From: Clostridia bacterium
Lineage (GTDB): Bacteria > Bacillota_A > Clostridia > Oscillospirales > CAG-272
Direction: 5' to 3'
Assembly: GCA_017445115.1 (NCBI GenBank)
Contig: JAFSUU010000038.1
Location: forward strand, 1 to 8,135
DNA: 8,135 nucleotides
The position numbers and the translations under genes were made by a program. Under the pieces are notes generated by a model, which had not been told where the DNA came from, made no database searches, and was given only the letters and a program-made list of their open reading frames with translations. Positions 1-5,632 of the stretch are shown here, one piece after another; within the stretch, counting starts at the first letter, position 1, and each line of letters opens with the position of its first letter.

Positions 1-107
1 GTGATGTGTTCCGCAAAACCACTCACGCCCGCAGGCACATCACGTCCGAAGGACACATCACGCGCGTCAGCGCACATCACGTTCCGCTTGCGGAACACAT
101 CGTTCAC
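1..107. repeat. Mini-hairpin array with CACATCAC linkers
   Basis: Exact copies of CACATCAC lie at 36-43, 54-61 and 73-80, with degenerate copies at 20-26 (CACTCAC) and 96-102 (CACATCG) and an inverted copy GTGATGTG at 1-8. Between them are short self-complementary inserts: GCC/GGC (27-36), GTCC-GAA-GGAC (44-54), GCGC-GTCA-GCGC (62-73) and GTTCCGC-TT-GCGGAAC (81-96). Bases 3-14 also pair with 90-101, so the whole block can close on itself as a branched structure. Linker starts are spaced 16 to 23 bases. The array probably continues left of the window. Linker sequence is kept while hairpin sequences differ but stay paired, which suggests the structure matters. No published name is known to me. 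Confidence 0.8.
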
Positions 108-153
108 CAACAAAAAACAGTGATTTGGTAGACAAATCACTGTTTTTTGTTGG
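107..153 (-). terminator. Terminator of tRNA-Ser, probably bidirectional
   Basis: A perfect 21-bp stem (107-127 with 133-153) surrounds a 5-base loop at 128-132. Each arm carries a run of six A or T, so an RNA from either strand gives a stem followed by U residues. The outermost three bases (151-153) are the encoded CCA of the tRNA, so the hairpin begins inside the tRNA 3' end. The inner part, GTGATTTG-5 nt-CAAATCAC, recurs almost unchanged in the terminator at 3404-3444. Confidence 0.85.
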
Positions 154-241
154 CGGAGAAGAAGAGATTCGAACTCTTGAGACCCGTTAAGGCCTACGCG
201 ATTTCCAATCGCGCGCGCTCGACCAACTACGCGACTTCTCC
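151..241 (-). tRNA. tRNA-Ser (anticodon GGA)
   Basis: Read on the minus strand, the acceptor arms GGAGAAG (241 to 235) and CTTCTCC (161 to 155) pair, followed by discriminator G at 154 and an encoded CCA at 153-151. The anticodon stem CGCGA/TCGCG encloses loop TTGGAAA with anticodon GGA at 204-206. The T arm is AAGAG-TTCGAAT-CTCTT. There is a long variable arm with a GGCC/GGTC stem, which is diagnostic of class II tRNAs such as tRNA-Ser. It reads UCC and UCU codons. It has its own strong promoter at 266-295 and terminator at 107-153. Confidence 0.96.
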
Positions 242-265
242 GGGTCGTTTGATTGCTCGGTTGAT

Positions 266-295
266 AGTATATCATAACTCTTTGCGTAATGTCAA
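266..295 (-). promoter_or_regulatory. Sigma-A promoter of tRNA-Ser
   Basis: On the minus strand there is a perfect -35 TTGACA (295 to 290), an 18-base spacer and -10 TATACT (271 to 266) preceded by TGA, which makes an extended -10. It is correctly placed to start RNA about 10-20 bases before the tRNA. The -35 begins only 23 bases after the stop codon of the C39-like gene on the same strand. Confidence 0.85.
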
Positions 296-318
296 GAGTT
301 TTTTCGATTTTTTCGGCG

Positions 319-1386
319 TCATTCGGATGCCGTTCTCTTTCTGACGACTACCGCCTGCTCAAACATCCCTTTATACGCCGCTTCGGTATCGCTTTTTGAA
401 TAAGCGACCTGTTTTCCGGCGGTCGGGTCGTTGAAATAGTAGTAGCCGTCGTCGTAGCCGACGAGGAGCAGGCAGTGCATCGGATCGGTCCAGTAGAAAA
501 CTTCTCCCTCTTCGCCGTCTATCACGTTCCAGCACCATCCGGGTATATACGGGGTGTTCATATACATCGTGCCAAAGAAAATGACGGGCACGTTTTTCAT
601 TATGTAGTCGCGGCAGAGGTCCTCGATCGGCACGTTGTAGAGTTCGAGTATCTCGTATTCTTCGGTGTCGACGAATTTTTCAAGCGCGTTGACAATGACC
701 GGGGCGTAACAGCAAAGCCCCGAATAGAGCCTCGGGTCGCCGACGAAATAATCCCACGGGCTGTAGCCCCAGAGCTCTCCGTCGATCGTCTCGGGCAGGG
801 GGCTCATATCGAGATATTTTTCGATGAAATCGTCGACTGAAATATCTATTCCCACGTAGTTCAGCGCCATGACCGTGCTGACGCTCTCGCATCCGTTCGG
901 GTAGTCATATATCTGCGTGAGATACGGCACGTTGAGGATATGATCGGGCTTCTCGACGACCTCGACGATGACGCGGCCGGACTTTTTGCCGTCGTAAGTC
1001 TCGACGGTGACGAGCGAAAGGCCTTTTTTATACGCGGTGACGAGTCCTTCGGAAGAGACGGAAACCGTGCGGGGATCGGAACTGATCCACTCTATCGCTT
1101 CGTTTGCGTTCTCGGGACTTATTGAATAATCAAGAAGAAGCGTGCCGCCCGGTATCATCCGTTCGTACCCGATGCCTCTGATGCCGATGGATTCCACCCG
1201 CACCGCGCCGTTCGGCTCCATTAATTTATATTCACCGGAATACTTGTTTGTTTCCGTGTAAAGCTCCGAAGAAAGATTCACCGCGAGATCCTTTTCTCCC
1301 GCGGAGAAAGAAAACGCTGTGACCGCGACGGCAGCGAGCGCGACGGCGAGGATGACGTATCTGAATTTTATAAGCAGCTTGCTCAT
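319..1386 (-). CDS. BIG2 and C39-like peptidase domain surface protein
   Basis: The protein has 355 residues. A basic start and hydrophobic segment (residues 8-29) form a signal peptide or membrane anchor, so it should act outside the membrane. Residues about 63-143 form a bacterial Ig-like BIG2 domain (pattern IEWISSDPRTVSVSSEGLVTAYKKG). Residues about 148-345 match the C39-like papain-fold family (Peptidase_C39_2): Gln158 is the likely oxyanion residue, Cys166 in NGCESVS the nucleophile, His304 in HCLLLVGY and Asp320 in FNDP. All the expected catalytic residues are present, so an active cysteine protease or amidase is plausible; the substrate is unknown. It is not a bacteriocin-exporting ABC transporter, since no ATPase or transporter segments are present. 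The start is supported by AAGGAAGGG eight bases upstream and a promoter at 1418-1446. There is no separate terminator before tRNA-Ser, so transcripts may run into it. Confidence 0.88.
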   Translation of the reverse strand: MSKLLIKFRYVILAVALAAVAVTAFSFSAGEKDLAVNLSSELYTETNKYSGEYKLMEPNGAVRVESIGIRGIGYERMIPGGTLLLDYSISPENANEAIEWISSDPRTVSVSSEGLVTAYKKGLSLVTVETYDGKKSGRVIVEVVEKPDHILNVPYLTQIYDYPNGCESVSTVMALNYVGIDISVDDFIEKYLDMSPLPETIDGELWGYSPWDYFVGDPRLYSGLCCYAPVIVNALEKFVDTEEYEILELYNVPIEDLCRDYIMKNVPVIFFGTMYMNTPYIPGWCWNVIDGEEGEVFYWTDPMHCLLLVGYDDGYYYFNDPTAGKQVAYSKSDTEAAYKGMFEQAVVVRKRTASE

Positions 1387-1417
1387 TGCGGCCCTTCCTT
1401 TCGGTAGAATTTAACCC

Positions 1418-1446
1418 ATTATACATCAAAATCGCGCTCATTTCTA
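1418..1446 (-). promoter_or_regulatory. Promoter of the C39-like gene
   Basis: On the minus strand, a consensus -10 TATAAT (1423 to 1418) lies 17 bases from a -35-like TAGAAA (1446 to 1441; 4 of 6 matches). It sits 32 bases before the ATG. It diverges from the promoter at 1479-1507, and the two -35 boxes are about 32 bases apart. Confidence 0.7.
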
Positions 1447-1478
1447 CATTATTTTATAAAAAATCCGCTTGGGCGGGC

Positions 1479-1507
1479 TTGAAGTGGGACGTGATATATG
1501 TTAAAAT
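1479..1507 (+). promoter_or_regulatory. Promoter of the radical SAM / TPR operon
   Basis: A -35 TTGAAG (1479-1484), a 17-base spacer and -10 TAAAAT (1502-1507) preceded by TGT as an extended -10. It is followed by the ribosome binding site CGGAGG (1525-1530) and the ATG at 1536, giving a short leader of about 20 bases. Confidence 0.72.
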
Positions 1508-1535
1508 GCTTACATAACGGAGAACGGAGGGCGGT

Positions 1536-2408
1536 ATGACGTCTTGCAAGCTTTGTCCCCGCGCCTGCGGGATCGACCGTGAAAAGTCGCTCGGAGTATG
1601 CAAAGAGAGCGACAGGATAAGAATAGCAAAAGTCATGCTCCACCACTTTGAAGAGCCGTGCATCAGCGGCGGCGAAAAAGGCGCCGGCAGCGGTGCGATA
1701 TTTTTCTCCGGATGCTCTCTCAGGTGCGTTTACTGCCAGAACAAAGCGGTCAGCCGCGGCGAGATCGGGACGGAAGTCACGCCGGAGGAGCTCGCGTCCG
1801 AGATGTTTCGCCTTCGGGATGCGGGCGCTTACAACATAAATCTCGTGACGCCGACACATTTTGCATCCGCGACAGCGGACGTTCTCCGAAAAGTGAAGCC
1901 GGCGCTCGGCATTCCGGTCGTATGGAACACCTCCGGCTACGAGACCGTACAGACGGTTGAGTCGCTGAGAGGGCTCGTCGACGTTTTTTTGACAGACTTT
2001 AAGTATTTTTCCCCGGAGCTTTCAAAAAAGTATTCATCTGCGCCCGATTACGCATCAGCGGCGCTTCCGGCTCTTGAAGCTATGGTGAAGCTGACCGGCA
2101 AGCCGCGCTTTGAAGACGGGCTATTAAAGCGCGGGACTGTCGTCCGCCACCTCGTGCTTCCCGGCGCATACCGCGACAGTATCAAGGTGCTCGAGACGGT
2201 CGCGCAGAACGTCGGCGCGGAGAACGTGATACTCAGCCTGATGGCGCAGTACACTCCGGAGTTTCTCGACCCGGGTTATCCCGAGCTTGACAGGAAGATA
2301 ACTACTTTTGAATATGAAAAAGTGCTTCATCGCGCCGAAGAACTCGGCTTCGACGGATATTCGCAGTCGAGAGATTCCGCGACGTCGCGCTTTACGCCCG
2401 ATTTTTAA
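1536..2408 (+). CDS. PflX-like (COG1313) radical SAM protein
   Basis: The protein has 290 residues, the usual length for the COG1313 group of pyruvate-formate-lyase-activase-like radical SAM proteins. The radical SAM cluster motif is Cys60-x3-Cys64-x2-Cys67 (CSLRCVYC), which would bind a 4Fe-4S cluster that cleaves S-adenosylmethionine. Upstream, CKLCPRACG and GVC (Cys4, Cys7, Cys11, Cys22) form the N-terminal cysteine set typical of this subgroup and may hold metal or a second cluster. LVTPTHF (104-110), VVWNTSGYE (128-136) and DVFLTDFKY (149-157) are family-like core strands. No glycyl radical enzyme is encoded next to it, so 'activase' is only a family label; the substrate of COG1313 proteins is not established as far as I know. 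The start is fixed by CGGAGG five bases upstream. It is the first gene of a unit with the TPR-like gene, 10 bases downstream. Confidence 0.92.
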   Translation: MTSCKLCPRACGIDREKSLGVCKESDRIRIAKVMLHHFEEPCISGGEKGAGSGAIFFSGCSLRCVYCQNKAVSRGEIGTEVTPEELASEMFRLRDAGAYNINLVTPTHFASATADVLRKVKPALGIPVVWNTSGYETVQTVESLRGLVDVFLTDFKYFSPELSKKYSSAPDYASAALPALEAMVKLTGKPRFEDGLLKRGTVVRHLVLPGAYRDSIKVLETVAQNVGAENVILSLMAQYTPEFLDPGYPELDRKITTFEYEKVLHRAEELGFDGYSQSRDSATSRFTPDF

Positions 2409-2414
2409 GGGAGG
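2407..2414 (+). promoter_or_regulatory. Ribosome binding site deciding the TPR gene start
   Basis: AAGGGAGG overlaps the stop codon of the radical SAM gene and lies four bases before the ATG at 2419. It argues for that start over an in-frame ATG at 2308, which would overlap the upstream gene by about 100 bases and lacks a comparable site. Confidence 0.8.
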
Positions 2415-2418
2415 ATCT

Positions 2419-3219
2419 ATGAAATTCAGAAAATTCACGTTGAAACATATAACGCTCGTTACGGTGCTGCCGGCGGTCGTAGTGTGGGCGGTGCTCACCG
2501 CGCTCTCGCTCGGCAATATTCTCGACGCCGGGTACAACGGGATCGTTGCGATAGCGGTCCTGGTCCTCTCCTCGATGGGTTTCCGCGCTTACCATTCAAG
2601 ATTTATGAAGAGAGCGGAGCGGAAGCTCTATGAAGACTGTGATCCTTATCCGACGATAGACGAGGTGAAGCTTTACCTCGAGTGTGCCGGCAAAAGAGTG
2701 AACAAATCCGGGCTGACGCTGACGCTCGGAATGATGCTCGCGCTCGTCGGAGACTATGAAAACGCGGAAAAAGCGATGAAATCGATAGACGTCACGGATT
2801 CGTCGCCGCTTCCCGACGGAGCGAAAGCGGGAGTTTACTACGACCTCGCGGCGCTCTATTGCGCGATGAGTCTTCCGGAGCACGCGATAGAATGTTACGA
2901 CATCGCAAAGCAGAAGTTCATGTCGTCATCCGAACGCTTCAAAAGCAAGCTCTCGTTCGACGGCCCGACGGACGGAGAGATCGAATGTTACAAGGGAAAT
3001 CATGAAACCGCGCTCGATCTTCTGAACGCGATCGATCCCGTGAACCGCCTCCAGGAGGTGACAAAAAAATTCGCCCTCGCCAAGGTGCACTATATAACCG
3101 GCGAGCGCGACACGGCGCTTTCGGAATTCGACTGGGTCGCAAAGAACGGCGGCCGCCTTGCGGCGGCAAAAGAATCCGCGGAAATCGTGACCGCGGTCAA
3201 TAAGTTGAAAGCGGAATGA
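2419..3219 (+). CDS. Membrane-anchored TPR-like protein, unknown function
   Basis: The protein has 266 residues from this start. Two hydrophobic segments (about 10-31 and 39-55) form a short hairpin anchor with a basic loop after it (RAYHSRFMKRAERK). The rest is helical and soluble. It contains helix pairs with TPR character: about 98-123 (GMMLALVGDYENAEKAMKSI), 138-166 (YYDLAALYCAMSLPEHAIECYDIAKQKF), 186-205 and 217-243 (FALAKVHYITGERDTALSEFDWVAK). The Gly/Ala/Tyr spacing fits, although repeats 1 and 3 are weak. TPR proteins usually hold partner proteins, but nothing here names the partner. It is cotranscribed with the radical SAM gene, a link that is suggestive only. Its stop codon lies inside the first unit of the hairpin array that follows. 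Confidence 0.82.
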   Translation: MKFRKFTLKHITLVTVLPAVVVWAVLTALSLGNILDAGYNGIVAIAVLVLSSMGFRAYHSRFMKRAERKLYEDCDPYPTIDEVKLYLECAGKRVNKSGLTLTLGMMLALVGDYENAEKAMKSIDVTDSSPLPDGAKAGVYYDLAALYCAMSLPEHAIECYDIAKQKFMSSSERFKSKLSFDGPTDGEIECYKGNHETALDLLNAIDPVNRLQEVTKKFALAKVHYITGERDTALSEFDWVAKNGGRLAAAKESAEIVTAVNKLKAE

Positions 3220-3403
3220 TATACGCGGCGATGCCGCGTATGATATACCGTGCTGACGCACGGCATGATATACTCGCTTCGCGAGCATGATATATTGCTC
3301 CTTCGTCGCAATATGATATGATCTCCGTTCCCCCTGTTCATACGCGAAGCGTATATCATATGCGAAGCATATATCATCCGTGACTGCAGGGAACGGATAT
3401 CAT
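3216..3403. repeat. Mini-hairpin array with ATGATATA linkers
   Basis: The linker ATGATATA begins at 3216, 3240, 3265 and 3287, with ATGATAT at 3313, a period of 22-26 bases. Between copies are hairpins: TACGCGGC-GAT-GCCGCGTA (3222-3240), CCGTGC/GCACGG (3248-3263), CTCGC-TTC-GCGAG (3273-3285) and ATTGC/GCAAT (3294-3312). The right part is inverted: TATATCAT at 3352 and 3370 and GATATCAT at 3396, with hairpins TACGC-GAA-GCGTA (3341-3353) and ATGC-GAA-GCAT (3360-3370). An enclosing arm CCGTTCCC (3325-3332) pairs with GGGAACGG (3389-3396). It has the same design as the block at 1-107 but a different linker. Confidence 0.85.
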
Positions 3404-3444
3404 TGAAAAAGCGGTGATTTGTTTACCAAATCACCGCTTTTTCA
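3404..3444. terminator. Bidirectional terminator (TPR gene and tRNA-Arg)
   Basis: A perfect 18-bp stem (3404-3421 with 3427-3444) encloses the 5-base loop TTTAC. The arms carry A5 and T5 runs, so it can end transcripts on both strands: the tRNA-Arg RNA from the right and the radical SAM/TPR operon from the left. Its core 3414-3434 matches the reverse complement of the core of the tRNA-Ser terminator (120-140) with one difference. Confidence 0.85.
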
Positions 3445-3520
3445 TGGCGCGCCCTACAGGATTCGAACCTGTGGCCTACCGGTTCGTAGCCGGGCACTCT
3501 ATCCACTGAGCTAAGGGCGC
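3445..3520 (-). tRNA. tRNA-Arg (anticodon ACG)
   Basis: On the minus strand the acceptor arms GCGCCCT (3520 to 3514) and AGGGCGC (3455 to 3449) pair. They are followed by discriminator G at 3448 and an encoded CCA (3447-3445), 76 bases in all. The D arm is GCTC-AGTGGATA-GAGT-like. The anticodon loop is CTACGAA with ACG at 3485-3487. The T arm is ACAGG-TTCGAAT-CCTGT. An ACG tRNA is normally edited to ICG and reads CGU, CGC and CGA. Confidence 0.96.
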
Positions 3521-3534
3521 TTATCAGCTTAATA

Positions 3535-3563
3535 ATAATATCACAAATTAAAGGTGTTGTCAA
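3535..3563 (-). promoter_or_regulatory. Sigma-A promoter of tRNA-Arg
   Basis: On the minus strand there is a perfect -35 TTGACA (3563 to 3558), exactly 17 bases of spacer, and -10 TATTAT (3540 to 3535) preceded by TGA (extended -10). It is about 15 bases before the tRNA. Confidence 0.87.
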
Positions 3564-3618
3564 GGGCATTTTTTACAGAAAATCGAGCAATGAGGCACTA
3601 AAAAATATAAAAAAGGGG

Positions 3619-3647
3619 TAGATATTTTTGAAATGTTGTGGTATAAT
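3619..3647 (+). promoter_or_regulatory. Promoter of the parvulin-like gene
   Basis: A consensus -10 TATAAT (3642-3647) with extended TGG lies 17 bases after a weak -35 TAGATA (3619-3624; 4 of 6). The leader of nearly 100 bases contains a small hairpin TCCGCC-CGGA... closing with GGCGGA (3681-3696) and a G-run/C-run pair near 3657-3672. I cannot match it to a known riboswitch. Confidence 0.65.
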
Positions 3648-3744
3648 CTAAAAATCGGGGGGTAAAATCCCCTGTTTTGTTCCGCCCGGAGGCGGAGAAA
3701 TTAAGTAATAATTTATGAAAAGATAGAAAGGCGGATTTCCCGGA

Positions 3745-5502
3745 ATGGCAAAAGACGTAAAATCCAACCAGGCAGTCAAAGACGAGCTTAAACTCAAAAA
3801 GCAGGCGAGACGCCATGAAGCGAAGAAGGCGGCTGACAAACAGAGCCGCAAGAATACGTTGATCTTCGTTTGCATCATAGCGATCCTTCTTGCGTTTGCG
3901 GTGCTCGTTATATTTAACAAGTGTTCTACAAGCGGCAGCACGGAGAGAAACACCGTTGTCGCCTCCAGTGAAAACTTTGAAGTTTCGCAGGCTATGATGA
4001 CGTACTACTTCAACACCGCATATAATCAGTACGCTAACTACTTCAGCAGCTATACAGACACGCTCAAAACAATAGTTGACAGCGTCAACGAGCGCGGCTT
4101 GTGGTACGACACGTTCATGACTTCCGCGAAGAACACCGCGGAGCAGTATCTGACCGTTGCCGAGATGGCGAAGGCGGCGGGCGTAACGCTCGACAAGGAC
4201 GACAAAGCCGAGATCGACGAGACGATCAAATACTACGAAGAACTCAAAAAGTCTTACGCATCGAGCAACAGCGCGTACTCGCTGATGACGTTTGACAGAT
4301 TCCTTGAAACAATGTTCGGCGACAGCGTGAACGAGTCCGTCGTCCGCGAATGCCTTGAGCTTGCAAAGCTCACGTCCAAGTATCAGGATCAGTACGTCGA
4401 CGCTCTTGAGTACACCGACGAGCAGCTTGAAGAGTACTACGGCGAGAACAAAGACAACTATTTCTACGTTGACGTTCTCAAGTATGCGTTCACCGAGCCC
4501 AAAGAGGAAGAGAACACCGACACAGATACCGATACCGAAGCCGATACCGAGGCTGATACCGTTGCCGACACCGAAGCGGACGTTGAAGCCGATACAGAGG
4601 CAGACGACGAGGCTGACACCGAGGCCGATACGGAAGCTGACACAGAGACAGACGTCGAGGCTGACACAGAAGCCGATACCGAAGCTGATGCAGAGGAGAT
4701 CTCCGAAACGAGAAAGCTTGCGGAAGAGCTTGCGGCAACGAAGTCCGTCGAAGAGTTCAATGCTTATATGACCGCGTACTTCACTGCGGAAGCCGAGAAG
4801 ACTCTCGAAGAGGGCAAAGAAGTCGACGCTGACGAGATCAAATCCAAGGTCGACGCTCTCGCTAAGACGAAACAGCTCGTCGGCAACTTCAGCGGCGACG
4901 AAGCAAAGGAATGGGCGTACGCGGCTGACACAAAGGTCGGCGACACGAAGCTCATTGTTGACGAAGAGAACGGAACTTACACCGTTTATATGCTCACAAA
5001 GGCGGGCTACCGCGACGAGGAAGTTACTAAGAAAGCGGCTGTCCTTTATCTCACCGACGACAACAACGACGGCGACTCCGAGACAAAAGCCAACGAAATC
5101 ATGACCGAGTGGAATGCCGGTGAAAAGACCGAGGCTGCGTTCCTCGCGCTTTGCGAAAAGTATTCCGAAAGCACTCACAATCACGTTGAAGAGGGCTACA
5201 CGCAGAGCACGACCGACATCGGCGAATGGCTGTACGTTGACGGCAGAGCTGTCGGTGACGTAGGCGTCGTTCATTCCGATACAAACAAGTGCTCATATCT
5301 TGTATACTTTGCAGGCGACGGCGCCGAGGCATGGAAAGTTTCCGTCAAGTCCGCAAAGCAGAGCGCCGACTGGAGCGCTGCTATGGACGCGTTCGTTGAA
5401 GAGCATAACGTCGCAGAAGAAGGGAAGACTGCCACGATCGTCAAGTTTGACGAGGCGGCTCTCAAGAAAGTCACTCCCATTTCTCTCACAGTAAATGCCT
5501 GA
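3745..5502 (+). CDS. Membrane-anchored parvulin/PrsA-like protein with acidic repeat
   Basis: The protein has 585 residues. A highly basic start (residues 1-36) is followed by one membrane segment (37-57), so most of it is extracytoplasmic. Residues about 74-235 resemble the helical N-terminal part of SurA/PrsA-type chaperones. Two parvulin-like regions follow: about 240-427, interrupted by a tandem Asp-Thr-Glu-Ala repeat (258-316), and about 428-527 (AFLALCEKYSES, then DIGEWLYVDGRAVGDVGVV). The fold signature is recognisable, but the first-strand histidine of active parvulins is replaced (AAVLYLT; VLKYAFT). It may therefore be a chaperone rather than an active prolyl isomerase; that is inference. 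Cys60 follows the membrane segment but lacks a proper lipobox. The start is supported by GAAAGGCGG about ten bases upstream and the promoter at 3619-3647. It is a single-gene unit ended by the terminator at 5513-5540. Confidence 0.8.
   Translation: MAKDVKSNQAVKDELKLKKQARRHEAKKAADKQSRKNTLIFVCIIAILLAFAVLVIFNKCSTSGSTERNTVVASSENFEVSQAMMTYYFNTAYNQYANYFSSYTDTLKTIVDSVNERGLWYDTFMTSAKNTAEQYLTVAEMAKAAGVTLDKDDKAEIDETIKYYEELKKSYASSNSAYSLMTFDRFLETMFGDSVNESVVRECLELAKLTSKYQDQYVDALEYTDEQLEEYYGENKDNYFYVDVLKYAFTEPKEEENTDTDTDTEADTEADTVADTEADVEADTEADDEADTEADTEADTETDVEADTEADTEADAEEISETRKLAEELAATKSVEEFNAYMTAYFTAEAEKTLEEGKEVDADEIKSKVDALAKTKQLVGNFSGDEAKEWAYAADTKVGDTKLIVDEENGTYTVYMLTKAGYRDEEVTKKAAVLYLTDDNNDGDSETKANEIMTEWNAGEKTEAAFLALCEKYSESTHNHVEEGYTQSTTDIGEWLYVDGRAVGDVGVVHSDTNKCSYLVYFAGDGAEAWKVSVKSAKQSADWSAAMDAFVEEHNVAEEGKTATIVKFDEAALKKVTPISLTVNA
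4516..4692 (+). repeat. In-frame DTEA-coding repeat
   Basis: About 59 codons built on a 12-base unit coding Asp-Thr-Glu-Ala, with Val or Asp substitutions in places. Third codon positions differ between units (GAC/GAT, ACA/ACC/ACG, GAA/GAG), so this is not a freshly slipped array and the protein sequence seems to be kept. It lies within the gene at 3745-5502, in the loop after the first strand of the first parvulin-like region. Confidence 0.85.
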
Positions 5503-5512
5503 ATGAATACAG

Positions 5513-5540
5513 ATCCCGAGGGTTCGCCCTCGGGATTTTT
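5513..5540 (+). terminator. Terminator of the parvulin-like gene
   Basis: A 10-bp perfect stem ATCCCGAGGG / CCCTCGGGAT (5513-5522 and 5527-5536) closed by a stable TTCG tetraloop and followed by TTTTT then ATAT. It starts 10 bases after the stop codon. Confidence 0.92.
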
Positions 5541-5559
5541 ATATTGATTCATTTTTTCC

Positions 5560-5588
5560 TTGACATCCCGGACGGAATATGCTAAATT
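5560..5588 (+). promoter_or_regulatory. Promoter of the zinc-ribbon membrane protein gene
   Basis: A perfect -35 TTGACA (5560-5565), a 17-base spacer, and a weak -10 TAAATT (5583-5588) rescued by TGC as an extended -10. It starts about 20 bases past the previous terminator and 45 bases before the chosen start codon. Confidence 0.72.
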
Positions 5589-5615
5589 TTAATTGGAAAT
5601 AATTATTAATAATAA

Positions 5616-5622
5616 AGAGAGG
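5616..5622 (+). promoter_or_regulatory. Ribosome binding site deciding the zinc-ribbon start
   Basis: AGAGAGG ends one base before an ATG at 5624 but ten bases before the in-frame ATG at 5633. Only the second has workable spacing, and it gives the MFCPNCG start usual for such zinc-ribbon proteins. Confidence 0.6.
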
Positions 5623-5632
5623 TATGAACGCT

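Noticed and set aside
1..107. CRISPR array
   Set aside because: Repeats are only 8 bases, the inserts are self-complementary and 10-16 bases long, and no cas genes are present.
147..344. A 65-codon plus-strand frame across tRNA-Ser
   Set aside because: It is antisense to the tRNA gene and its promoter, with no ribosome binding site.
2308..2418. Upstream in-frame extension of the TPR-like gene
   Set aside because: It would overlap the radical SAM gene by about 100 bases, has unrelated composition and lacks a ribosome binding site, while the ATG at 2419 has AAGGGAGG at ideal spacing.
3216..3403. CRISPR array or riboswitch
   Set aside because: Linkers are 7-8 bases, inserts are palindromes, part of the array is inverted, and it follows rather than precedes a gene.
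3655..3744. Riboswitch in the leader of the parvulin-like gene
   Set aside because: Two small hairpins are present, but there is no recognised aptamer motif and no terminator or anti-terminator arrangement.
3598..5274. A 558-codon open frame on the minus strand
   Set aside because: It is fully antisense to the well-supported plus-strand gene, which has a promoter, ribosome binding site, signal anchor and terminator. The antisense frame has low-complexity Val/Leu/Gly/Phe content over the repeat and no ribosome binding site.
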